Shown piece after piece: positions 14,176-20,874 of a stretch of 20,874 bases of DNA. The DNA is from an uncultured Prevotella sp. (lineage in GTDB: Bacteria; Bacteroidota; Bacteroidia; Bacteroidales; Bacteroidaceae). Each line of letters begins with the position of its first letter. The first letter of the stretch is position 1. Location: the NCBI GenBank assembly GCA_937901345.1, contig CALCHM010000138.1, positions 1 through 20,874 on the forward strand, read 5' to 3'. Below the pieces are notes generated by a model. It was not told where the DNA came from and ran no database searches. It worked only from the letters and a program-made list of their open reading frames with translations. The translations under genes were made by a program, and so were the position numbers.

Positions 14176-16515
14176 TTAAAACTTCACCTTGAAATCTGCT
14201 CCGAAATGACAGGGGATGCCGCGCTGTGAGTAACGACGGTTCATGCTGTCGAAACGGAAGGTGTCATAACTGGTATTGGTGAGATTCTTTCCCCAAAGGG
14301 TGAGTTGCATGTCGCCAGCCAACTCAAGCGAAAGGTGCGCACCGAGTGTTGCATAGAAATCTTGGTGGTGCGTATTGGCCTCGTCCCACATGATTTTGCC
14401 TGCCGCAAAGAGGTTTGCTCCGAATGCTACGGCACGAAGCACGGATGACTGAAGGGGTTGACGGAACTCTGCCGTTGCGCTCAACGTATGCTTAGGCACG
14501 TAAGGCACATAGTTGTCGGTGTCACGGAAGGTGGCATGTGTAAATCCGTAATTGGCATTCACCGCCAAGCGATTGTCCATCCAGCGTGTGCGTGCCGCGA
14601 GTTCTGCACCATAAGAACGACTCTTTCCTGCATTTTTCACGTTACGTCCCATGCCGCTTTCAGCAAAGTTTGCCACCTGCTGGTCGCGCGTATCCATCCA
14701 GAAGGCTGTAGCATCCAATTGGAAGGCACCACCGCAGAAGTTGAAGTGACTGCCCACCTCGTAACTCCACGTTTGTTCGGGTTTGTAATATAGCGTAGCG
14801 GCATCGGCAGGTGCGGGAATATTTTCCTTCAAACTGCTCAGATTCTTTTCAACAACTGCTCCTGGCATACCCATGCCTGTCATCATGCCGTAACTGTAAT
14901 CATACACCTGCTGCATCATGTCGCCCTGAAGCATGCTCTGCGAAAGGTCGGAGTAGGCCTGAATGTTGTAACCGCCCGAACGGTAACCCTTAGCGACAGA
15001 GGCATACACATTGCCGAGGTTCTGACTGAAGTCGTATTGGAGTGCGAGTTTCGGGAGCAGTTGCCACGTGTCGTTGTTCAACTTGTCGTTCAACACAGGA
15101 TTGCTTTGGAAAGGCACGGGGCGACCCATCATTGCAAACTGGAAGTCAATGGGAGCCGCTACGCCTGAACGGAGGTCGAGACGCTGGTAATCATAGTCGA
15201 GACGCAATCCTGCAGAAAGCGTAAGACCATTGTCAAATTTGTAAGACGACTGATGGAAGAGTGCGGCATTGGCGGCAGGTGTCTTCAAACTCGCACGGAA
15301 GGGGAGTTCGCTACCCGTAAATCCGAATGACATGGGTATACCCTGGGGTAGCACATTCTTAAAGATACCGTTGAGGAAGTCTACACCGTCTTGATAGAAA
15401 TCAACGGGACACGTAGTCTTCGCGTTTTGGTACATTCCATAGACGCCCGTTGTCCATTGCCAGGGAGTTCCACCCTTGCTCTTCAAGGATAACTCCTGAC
15501 TGATGGTGTTCAACTTTTGGCGCTGATCGAGCGAAAAGATATCGGCAGCAATGAAATCTTGGTCAATGAAGAGTCGGTCGGCCACGTACTGATATGCCGT
15601 CACACTATTGAGTGTAAAGCGAGGTGCCTTCCAGGCGATGCTTAAACCTGTGTTCAACACGCCACGACGATAGGTCGAAGGACGATTCTGCGAGAGCATC
15701 CCGAGATAGTCAGCATAAGGTTCTTCGCCCTTTACTGCACCCTCATAAAAGTAAGGACATGCACCCTCATAACTCTGCTCGTAAGAGGCAGTGAAGTCAA
15801 AACGAAGTGCGCTTGAAGGACGATAACTCATGCGCAACTTACCGCCACCCGCATCGCTGAAGTCGGCATGTTTGCCCGTTGTGTTTTTAAAGAAACCTTC
15901 TTCACCATTATAATATCCTGTCAGCGAGATGCCGAAATTATCAGAGGGATGCAGGAAAGTAGTAAACGAAGCAGTGCGTCCACCATTGCGTGTGCTACCT
16001 CCGAGGGCTATCTGTGTGCCCGAATTACGCAGCGGGTCAGATGTGTAGATGCGAATTACGCCACCCATCGTATTGCGCCCGTAAAGTGTTGCCTGAGGAC
16101 CGCGAAGCACATCGACACGCTCAATGTCGGTAAACGAAAAGTCGTAGGCACTCTTGTCAACGTAAGCGATATTGTCCACATAAAGACCTACGGCAGGCGT
16201 ATTCATACGACTACCGATACCACGAATGTAAACCGCTGAAGTGTAACGACTACCATAATCAGGCATAAAGAAATTAGGCGTGAGCGCTGAGAGTCCCTTA
16301 AGGCTGGTCACCTGTAATTGTTCCAACTCTTGCCCGCTATAAATAGTGGCCGAAAGTGGTTGCTTGCGGAGTTGCGTAGTTTGCTTCGGAGTTGCCACAA
16401 CGATGGCTTCTTCCAAATTAACAACCTGCGAACTATCCGCCTCCGTGGGTATCACAGACGCTTTCAAACCTGAAGCAACGAATAGCACAGCAAGTAGGAT
16501 GATTGACTTTTGCAT
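14176..16515 (-). CDS. TonB-dependent outer-membrane receptor
   Basis: This 779-aa receptor imports a ligand across the outer membrane using TonB energy. Residues 1-19 (MQKSIILLAVLFVASGLKA) are a signal peptide. A possible TonB box (EEAIVVAT, ~35-42) comes before the plug domain (~45-160), which has VYIRGIGSRMNTPAVGLYVD and IERVDVLRGPQATLYGRNTM. The rest is a 22-strand-type barrel with NVYASVAKGYRSGGYN, LTLWGKNLTN and a terminal FKVKF. It lacks the N-terminal carboxypeptidase-like domain of SusC proteins, and no SusD gene is present, so a siderophore, heme, cobalamin or small-glycan receptor is more likely than a polysaccharide system. The ligand is undetermined. The unusual feature is the ~41-bp repeat array upstream, possibly within its mRNA leader. 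Confidence 0.92.
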   Translation of the reverse strand: MQKSIILLAVLFVASGLKASVIPTEADSSQVVNLEEAIVVATPKQTTQLRKQPLSATIYSGQELEQLQVTSLKGLSALTPNFFMPDYGSRYTSAVYIRGIGSRMNTPAVGLYVDNIAYVDKSAYDFSFTDIERVDVLRGPQATLYGRNTMGGVIRIYTSDPLRNSGTQIALGGSTRNGGRTASFTTFLHPSDNFGISLTGYYNGEEGFFKNTTGKHADFSDAGGGKLRMSYRPSSALRFDFTASYEQSYEGACPYFYEGAVKGEEPYADYLGMLSQNRPSTYRRGVLNTGLSIAWKAPRFTLNSVTAYQYVADRLFIDQDFIAADIFSLDQRQKLNTISQELSLKSKGGTPWQWTTGVYGMYQNAKTTCPVDFYQDGVDFLNGIFKNVLPQGIPMSFGFTGSELPFRASLKTPAANAALFHQSSYKFDNGLTLSAGLRLDYDYQRLDLRSGVAAPIDFQFAMMGRPVPFQSNPVLNDKLNNDTWQLLPKLALQYDFSQNLGNVYASVAKGYRSGGYNIQAYSDLSQSMLQGDMMQQVYDYSYGMMTGMGMPGAVVEKNLSSLKENIPAPADAATLYYKPEQTWSYEVGSHFNFCGGAFQLDATAFWMDTRDQQVANFAESGMGRNVKNAGKSRSYGAELAARTRWMDNRLAVNANYGFTHATFRDTDNYVPYVPKHTLSATAEFRQPLQSSVLRAVAFGANLFAAGKIMWDEANTHHQDFYATLGAHLSLELAGDMQLTLWGKNLTNTSYDTFRFDSMNRRYSQRGIPCHFGADFKVKF

Positions 16516-16593
16516 AATGAGTTTTGTGTGTTAAGTAGATTGAAATACCTCGGCATGATGCGCAAAGTAAGATGGAGAGAGGGGTTGAAGCGT
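16516..16593. other. Spacer between TonB receptor start and repeat array
   Basis: These bases lead from the receptor ATG to the first repeat. The minus strand has TTACTTTG near 16571-16564, one mismatch from the -7 consensus and ~48 bases from the start codon. It is an alternative, closer promoter that would exclude the repeats from the mRNA. Confidence 0.3.
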
Positions 16594-16797
16594 GCATAGA
16601 CCGATTTGCAAAACGGATGACGCTATGCAGACCTGCACAGACCGAACTGAACAACAGGATGGCGCTATGCAGTGTGCATAGACAGATTTGCAAACCAGAT
16701 GGCGCTATGCGGAGCGCATGGACCGATTTGCAAACCGGATAGCAATCTGCAAGTCTGCACGGACAGATTTGAAAAAAAATTGGCGCTATGCAGGTTT
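16594..16797. repeat. Five tandem ~41-bp hairpin-forming repeats upstream of the TonB receptor
   Basis: Units start at 16594, 16635, 16676, 16716 and 16757 (lengths 41, 41, 40, 41, 41). A unit opens with GCAYRGACMGATTTGCAAA and ends with GGCGCTATGC plus ~5 variable bases. Within units 1 and 3, GCATAG pairs with CTATGC, and an inner CCG/CGG or related pair encloses ATTTGCAAA, so each unit can form a nested hairpin on either strand. Units 2 and 5 keep compensating or near-matching outer bases. There is no open frame through it, and uniform unit joining excludes CRISPR. Role is unknown; it may be a repeated protein-binding site or leader structure. Confidence 0.85.
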
Positions 16798-16833
16798 TAC
16801 ACTGACTGAGTTGTTAAAAAAAGGGGAAATTCA

Positions 16834-16848
16834 ATGAGTCGGACTCAT
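16834..16848. promoter_or_regulatory. Perfect-arm dyad, possible operator
   Basis: ATGAGT and ACTCAT flank CGG (ATGAGTCGGACTCAT). It sits between the candidate distal promoter at 16874-16881 and the repeat array, a position expected for an operator or a short leader hairpin. Confidence 0.35.
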
Positions 16849-16873
16849 ATTATCTCCAAAAAAATTGCGACTG

Positions 16874-16881
16874 CAAAGTTA
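16874..16881 (-). promoter_or_regulatory. Candidate distal -7 box for the TonB receptor gene
   Basis: The minus strand reads TAACTTTG, a perfect -7 consensus match, with ATTG about 20 bases further upstream as a possible -33 element. If used, the receptor mRNA would have a ~355-nt leader containing the whole repeat array. The plus side of this area also shows three GCAATCG-type words (16887-16910). Confidence 0.4.
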
Positions 16882-16975
16882 CTTGCAATCGCAATCGTAC
16901 GCAATCGTAATATGTTATGAATTTTTAACTCTAGGGGAACCTCAAAACGAGGACTCGACTTCAAATCCTTGCACT

Positions 16976-17662
16976 TTACACCATACCGTTGTCTATGGCA
17001 TCCTCTTTTCCCAACAATCGAAGGTAATCGTCATAGGAAATAAAGCGTCCACCCATGCTTTCAAGATGAGGAGTATGGAGTTGGCAGTCAATCAGAACAC
17101 CTCCATGGGTTCGCATAAATCGCGAAAGAAACACGAGCGCCAATTTTGAAGCACTGGGCACAAGCGAGAACATGCTTTCACCGAAAAAGGCCCACTGGGT
17201 TCCTTCATCATTCGCAGACAGTACAACTCCGTAGAGTCCGCCCACCAATGCGTCACCCTCCCACACTTCTACGCTAGAACAAAATCCGAGTTTGTGAAGG
17301 CGCGTATAAGCCTCTTTGATTTCATCACCCAACCATGCGCCCTGCTCATGCTCACGCAAACGGCCGCATTCGCTGATAACCCTTTCGAACGCACGATTGA
17401 GCGAAAAGGTGTAACGCCCCTTATTGATGAGGTTGCGAAGCGAATGAGAAACATGAATCTCGTCAGGAAAAATGACAAACCGCTGCATCGGGCACCACCA
17501 TTGGGGAATGCCTTCGCGAAAATCATACCACGGAAAGATGCCATACTGGTATGCTAAAAGGAGGCGCTCCGTTGACAGGTCGCCTCCTATTGCAAATATT
17601 CCGCTTTCCTCGCCCAAACGTGGGTCGGGAAAACCTATTTCTTCTGTAAGTTCAAAAACCAT
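16976..17662 (-). CDS. aat: Leucyl/phenylalanyl-tRNA--protein transferase
   Basis: This 228-aa cytoplasmic enzyme moves Leu or Phe from charged tRNA to the N-terminal Arg or Lys of target proteins, creating the primary N-degron read by ClpS. Family motifs are all present: GIFAIGGDLSTERLLLAYQY followed by GIFPW, WWCPMQRFVIFPDEIHVSHSLR, AWLGDEIKEAYTRLH, SVEVWEGDALVGGLYGV, FFGESMFSLVPSASKLAL and IDCQLHTPHLESMGG. The length is close to that of E. coli Aat. It lies 129 bases downstream of clpA on the same strand with no terminator recognised between them, so it probably ends a clpS-clpA-aat unit, the full set of N-degron factors apart from ClpP. Confidence 0.95.
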   Translation of the reverse strand: MVFELTEEIGFPDPRLGEESGIFAIGGDLSTERLLLAYQYGIFPWYDFREGIPQWWCPMQRFVIFPDEIHVSHSLRNLINKGRYTFSLNRAFERVISECGRLREHEQGAWLGDEIKEAYTRLHKLGFCSSVEVWEGDALVGGLYGVVLSANDEGTQWAFFGESMFSLVPSASKLALVFLSRFMRTHGGVLIDCQLHTPHLESMGGRFISYDDYLRLLGKEDAIDNGMV

Positions 17663-17791
17663 TGTTGAGGGGTTAGTTCTAAATGGGTTAAGGAGTTAAG
17701 GTTCTGAGGGAATTTTCACCTTCAATGCTTTCAGGAACGTAAGTGTCTGCTCATCCGCTCCGAAGGTCTTACAACCTTAAAACCTTACCGC
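17663..17791 (-). repeat. Degenerate AACCTTA-type spacer between clpA and aat
   Basis: Read toward aat on the minus strand, the aat-proximal end runs CTCAGAACCTTAACTCC, TTAACCC, TAGAACTAACCCCTCAAC. The plus strand near clpA has ACAACCTTAAAACCTTACC. TTAAGGTT (17696-17703) and AACCTTAA (17773-17780) form an 8-bp inverted repeat. The words closely resemble those of the VTC-DUF4956 spacer (5524-5669). No T-tract follows the dyad, so a terminator is not proposed. Confidence 0.5.
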
Positions 17792-20101
17792 TTACTTCAT
17801 CCAAAGTTCGCCGTCCTTTACACTCACCAAGGCATCGCCACCCTTCTTCATCTTACCAAAAAGAATGCTGCGCATCAACAGAGGTTTGAGATATTGCGCT
17901 ACGACGCGATCCATCTCACGCGCTCCGTATTCCGGCGTAAATCCTTTTTCAAGAAGCCATTCGTAAGCTTCGGCAGAAAGGTTGAGCGTAACTTTCTTGG
18001 CCGCTAATTTCTCGCGGAAACCCTTGAGTTTCTTATCCAAGATAAGGCGCGCCATCTGCTTGTCCATATCGTGGAAAACCACGGTGGCAGAAAGGCGGTT
18101 GATAAACTCAGGTTTGAACGTCTGCTTTACCTGCTTCATCATGGCTTCACCTGTGCTGACGCCACCACCAAAACCGATGTTCGCCTTGCGGGCATGCTGC
18201 GCACCAGCATTCGAGGTCATGAGCAAGATTACATTTTTAAAATCCGCCTTATTACCCTTGTTATCGGTAAGTTGGGCATAGTCCATCACCTGAAGCAAGA
18301 TGTTATAGATATCACTGTGTGCCTTTTCAATTTCATCAAGAAGGAGCACACAATAAGGAGTCTTGCGGATGGCATCCGTGAGCAAACCACCATCGTCATA
18401 ACCGATATAACCAGCGGGAGAACCAATAAGTTTGGCAACCGTATGCTTCTCGGTATATTCACTCATATCGAAACGAATCAGTTCCACTCCCAATTCCTTT
18501 GCAAGCACCTTAGCAACCTCAGTTTTACCCACACCCGTGGGACCAACAAAGAGCATACTCGCAACAGGTTTGCCATCATCCGTAAGTCCCGACTTTGACA
18601 TCTGAACTGCCTCAACGAGTTTCTGGATTGCTTCATCCTGACCATAAATCTGCGACTTGATGCGGTCTTCAAGCGTTGCAAGAGACTCCAAATCGTCGCC
18701 CTTAATGGCCATAGCCTCAATCTTTGCAACATTAGCCAAAGCCTCATCAACCATAGACATCTTGATGCGCAACTTTGAGGAAGAGTCCTTCGGCGCACGG
18801 AGTTCTGTAAGCGTAGCCGCTTCATCAAGTAACTCGATAGCTTTTTCAGGAAGGAAACGATCGGAAATATATTTTGCCGAAAGCTCAATAGCGTGGCGAA
18901 TAACGGGTTCCGTAATGCTTACGTGATGGAAACGTTCGATTTCCTTACGATGATTATTAAGGATTTCTACCGTTTCTTCAACAGAAGGTTCTTTGATTTC
19001 AATCTGTTGGAAACGTCGCGTCAGACTCTTGTTTTTCGAAACGTAGCGGGTGTAATCCTCGTGCGTTGTTGTACCAATGAAGCGGAGCGTACCGCCATCA
19101 ATATAAGGTTTCAAGAGATGTGACACATCCATAGAACCGTCTTGACCGCGACTTGACCCTACTAAGTGGTGGATGTCATCAATAACAATAATAGGAGTTA
19201 CAACAACCTTACGTCCTGTGCGTTCGTCAGTGCCTTCAACTGCCAAATCCTTGATTCCTTCAAGCACCGCCTTCATACACTTCTCCATTTCGCCCCGGAA
19301 CTGAGCGTTGGCATAAAGTGCCGTTACGTCGAGTTGATACATCGGGCATTTTTGGATGCGCGCAGGTGCTGAACTATTCTGCGAATACTTCTGGAGCGCA
19401 GAAAGCATTGCCGTTTTACCCACTCCGGGTTCACCAACAAGCAATGCGCAATTCTTACTCTGTCGACTCAAAACGCTTGCTATACGGTCGAGTTCCTTTT
19501 TACGTCCAACGATGGGCGTAGAAAGGTTGGGTTCAAACTCTGTAGCAAATCGTTGCCAAGCAGGTGTTTCCATTCCCGGAGGAGAGAAGGGTTGTCCACC
19601 CATATCTATGGTGTCAACACTAACATGTGCTTGACCGACAACACGCGTAGATTTATCATTCGCGTAAACCTCCTGAAGGGCATTCAGGAATTGCTCCTGT
19701 TGTTTTCCAAGTAGGTCGCGCAACATATCTGCGGCAATTGACTTACGGAGTTTCAAGAACGACTGAACGAGATTAGGCATGTCTAGCACCTTACGATTGT
19801 TAGATTTCATCGTAACGCATGCTCTCGTAATCATTTCTTGAAGCAACACCGAAAGTCCTACATTGTACTCTACGTCCTTTGGTACACACTCTAAAGCATC
19901 GCAAGAGAGATAACGTCCTACGATTTCCTTCAAGGTTTCGGCATTAAGATTGCAGCGTTCAAGCGCTTCAACAAAGGGCTTCTGCTTCAAGAAAGCCGCA
20001 AGGAAGTGCTCGGGCGTTACACACTCGTGGCGCATAGAATTAGCCAATCCTAGCGCATCGCCAAAGGCATTATTTGCTGATTCTGTAAATTCTAAAGGCA
20101 T
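17792..20101 (-). CDS. clpA: ATP-dependent Clp protease ATP-binding subunit ClpA
   Basis: This 769-aa AAA+ unfoldase delivers substrates to ClpP in the cytoplasm. The N domain (~1-145) is the ClpS docking site. D1 has Walker A GEPGVGKT (~223-230) and a Walker B that reads IIVIDDIHHL (~304-313), with Asp where Glu is usual. D2 has GPTGVGKT (~520-527), pore loop GYIG, Walker B LLLDEIEKAH (~586-595) and the ClpP-binding IGF loop (~642-644). There is no coiled-coil middle domain, so it is ClpA rather than ClpB or ClpC. A GTG at 20122 would add seven residues, but the ATG at 20101 gives the canonical N domain start (MPLEFTESA). The gene lies 120 bases downstream of clpS and upstream of aat. Confidence 0.94.
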   Translation of the reverse strand: MPLEFTESANNAFGDALGLANSMRHECVTPEHFLAAFLKQKPFVEALERCNLNAETLKEIVGRYLSCDALECVPKDVEYNVGLSVLLQEMITRACVTMKSNNRKVLDMPNLVQSFLKLRKSIAADMLRDLLGKQQEQFLNALQEVYANDKSTRVVGQAHVSVDTIDMGGQPFSPPGMETPAWQRFATEFEPNLSTPIVGRKKELDRIASVLSRQSKNCALLVGEPGVGKTAMLSALQKYSQNSSAPARIQKCPMYQLDVTALYANAQFRGEMEKCMKAVLEGIKDLAVEGTDERTGRKVVVTPIIVIDDIHHLVGSSRGQDGSMDVSHLLKPYIDGGTLRFIGTTTHEDYTRYVSKNKSLTRRFQQIEIKEPSVEETVEILNNHRKEIERFHHVSITEPVIRHAIELSAKYISDRFLPEKAIELLDEAATLTELRAPKDSSSKLRIKMSMVDEALANVAKIEAMAIKGDDLESLATLEDRIKSQIYGQDEAIQKLVEAVQMSKSGLTDDGKPVASMLFVGPTGVGKTEVAKVLAKELGVELIRFDMSEYTEKHTVAKLIGSPAGYIGYDDGGLLTDAIRKTPYCVLLLDEIEKAHSDIYNILLQVMDYAQLTDNKGNKADFKNVILLMTSNAGAQHARKANIGFGGGVSTGEAMMKQVKQTFKPEFINRLSATVVFHDMDKQMARLILDKKLKGFREKLAAKKVTLNLSAEAYEWLLEKGFTPEYGAREMDRVVAQYLKPLLMRSILFGKMKKGGDALVSVKDGELWMK

Positions 20102-20221
20102 GGTATTGGTGGTGTCCCCCACTTCTTTTCCTATCGTGCAGAAGTGAAGTCCCGGGGCACTTTTCTTTCATGACGTGGGACTCATTATTATATATAGCAA
20201 TTGCTGTGCCAAAAAAAGAAC
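20102..20221 (-). other. clpS-clpA spacer with palindrome and weak hairpin
   Basis: The spacer holds a 10-bp palindrome AGCAATTGCT (20196-20205) next to a TATATATAATAA stretch on the minus strand. It also holds a GTCCC/GGGAC stem (20149-20153 with 20177-20181) with a long loop and no T-tract. TTGGCA lies 14 bases before TATAAT on the minus strand, which looks like a sigma70 promoter but has the wrong spacing and is not the Bacteroidetes type. An internal promoter is possible but unproven. Confidence 0.3.
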
Positions 20222-20530
20222 TCAATCTTGTTCTATAGTCACTTTTAAAGGAAAATTTTCTTGCGCTGCCAAGAATTGCACACGTTGCTGCTTGGTACAT
20301 GCAATATCCCAGGTATATTTACCAACTACAGCCGAACCATTGTGATGGATTTCCAGCATAAGGCGCTCAGCCTCTTCTACCGACTTGTAGAACACATCTG
20401 TTAAGACCATTACCACGAAGTCCATAGTCGTAACATCATCGTTATGCATAATTACTTTGTAGCGTTCTATTTCGTAGTTGAAGTCAGAAAAGCGTTCTCG
20501 GAAATTCGGTGTATTCTGTTGCTGTTCCAT
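20222..20530 (-). CDS. clpS: ClpS, N-degron adaptor for ClpAP
   Basis: This 102-aa cytoplasmic adaptor captures proteins with N-terminal Leu, Phe, Trp or Tyr and passes them to ClpA. The pocket is intact: KVIMHNDDVTTMDFV holds N30, D31, D32 and the gatekeeper M36, and LEIHHNGSAVVG holds the conserved histidine (H62). The first ~22 residues are the flexible extension needed for substrate delivery. The length is normal (E. coli ClpS is 106 aa). clpA follows directly on the same strand. The gene is separated from rpsT upstream by a strong terminator, so it needs its own promoter in the short gap 20531-20560, where no good consensus was recognised, or relies on readthrough. Confidence 0.95.
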   Translation of the reverse strand: MEQQQNTPNFRERFSDFNYEIERYKVIMHNDDVTTMDFVVMVLTDVFYKSVEEAERLMLEIHHNGSAVVGKYTWDIACTKQQRVQFLAAQENFPLKVTIEQD

Positions 20531-20555
20531 AATATGAACTTAAGGTTTGAAAAGA

Positions 20556-20590
20556 CAAAAAAGCAGCACCATCTTGAAGATAGTACCGCT
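20556..20590 (-). terminator. Terminator of rpsT
   Basis: On the minus strand AGCGGTACTATCT pairs with AGATGGTGCTGCT over 13 bp including three G-T pairs, with a TCA loop, and is followed by TTTTTTGTC. It begins about 30 bases after the rpsT stop codon and lies between rpsT and clpS. Confidence 0.9.
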
Positions 20591-20618
20591 CTATTTCTTT
20601 TAAATGCTAACGTCTTAA

Positions 20619-20873
20619 TTACGCGAGTGCGTTCACGTGAATCATAAGAGAAGACTTGATGTTAGAAGCCTTGTTCTTGTGAATGATGTTAGTCTTAGCA
20701 AGCTTGTCAAGCATCTTCTGAACCTTCGGCAGAAGTTCTACTGCAGCTGCTTTGTCAGTTGTAGCGCGGAGCTTACGAACTGCATTACGCATTGTCTTCG
20801 CGTAATAGCGGTTGTGCAATCTGCGAGTCGCCGTCTGACGAATTCTTTTTACAGATGATTTGTGGTTTGCCAT
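20619..20873 (-). CDS. rpsT: 30S ribosomal protein S20
   Basis: This 84-aa primary 16S rRNA-binding protein of the small subunit is complete: its ATG lies one base inside the window edge. It opens with MANHKSSVKRIRQTATRRLHNR and ends with IIHKNKASNIKSSLMIHVNALA, matching the lysine/arginine-rich three-helix bundle of S20, including the conserved KNKA-S motif near the C-terminus. It appears monocistronic, with a strong terminator just downstream. Its promoter and leader, where S20 autoregulation usually acts, are outside the window. Confidence 0.97.
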   Translation of the reverse strand: MANHKSSVKRIRQTATRRLHNRYYAKTMRNAVRKLRATTDKAAAVELLPKVQKMLDKLAKTNIIHKNKASNIKSSLMIHVNALA

Positions 20874-20874
20874 T

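Noticed and set aside
14176..16515. SusC-type receptor of a polysaccharide-utilisation locus
   Set aside because: It is shorter than SusC proteins, lacks the N-terminal carboxypeptidase-like domain and has no adjacent SusD.
16594..16797. CRISPR array
   Set aside because: The 41-bp units join directly and vary throughout. There are no identical repeats separated by unique spacers, and no cas genes.
20102..20122. GTG start adding seven residues to ClpA
   Set aside because: ATG at 20101 gives the canonical N-domain start; the extra residues have no similarity.
20149..20181. Terminator between clpS and clpA
   Set aside because: The stem is only five base pairs with a long loop and no T-tract on the minus strand.

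Overview
The window looks like chromosomal DNA from a member of the Bacteroidales, probably Prevotellaceae or a close relative. The signs are TAnnTTTG-type -7 promoter boxes, few clear Shine-Dalgarno sites, secreted GH2/CBM32 glycosidase and TonB-receptor families, and a small secreted protein with a Por/T9SS-like C-terminal domain. The taxon is inferred from these features only. There are 16 protein genes, and no tRNA, rRNA, CRISPR array or transposase was seen.

Left part (1-9.5 kb). A very large secreted beta-galactosidase (194-4225, minus) stands divergent to a plus-strand cluster. The cluster contains a VTC-domain protein (polyphosphate-polymerase-like), a DUF4956 membrane protein, a DUF2490 outer-membrane barrel, a small secreted protein with a sorting-like C-terminus, and a Cthe_2159-type beta-helix carbohydrate-binding protein. 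A strong hairpin after DUF4956 divides it into two transcription units. The last two genes overlap by ATGA. VTC + DUF4956 + Cthe_2159 is a recurring partnership of unknown function and is the best candidate here for an undescribed system. It spans the inner membrane (DUF4956), the cytoplasmic catalytic domain (VTC), the outer membrane (DUF2490) and secreted or surface proteins. A ~67-bp imperfect inverted repeat (22-88 and 9421-9487) brackets this whole part.

Middle part (9.5-14 kb). Here lie housekeeping genes: glycine C-acetyltransferase (kbl, minus), rbfA followed by a LolC/E-type FtsX permease (minus), and, divergent from these, aroQ and a class-I O-methyltransferase (plus).

Right part (14-20.9 kb). 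A TonB-dependent receptor (minus) is preceded by five tandem ~41-bp units that can each form a nested hairpin. Further right come aat, clpA, clpS and rpsT, all minus-strand. clpS-clpA-aat are the adaptor, unfoldase and aminoacyl-transferase of the bacterial N-degron pathway, and here they are nearly contiguous.

A second theme is the noncoding DNA. Several spacers consist of degenerate short tandem repeats with units of 11-14 or ~41 bp. Two ~41-bp arrays, at 9275-9430 and 16594-16797, appear related to each other in opposite orientation.
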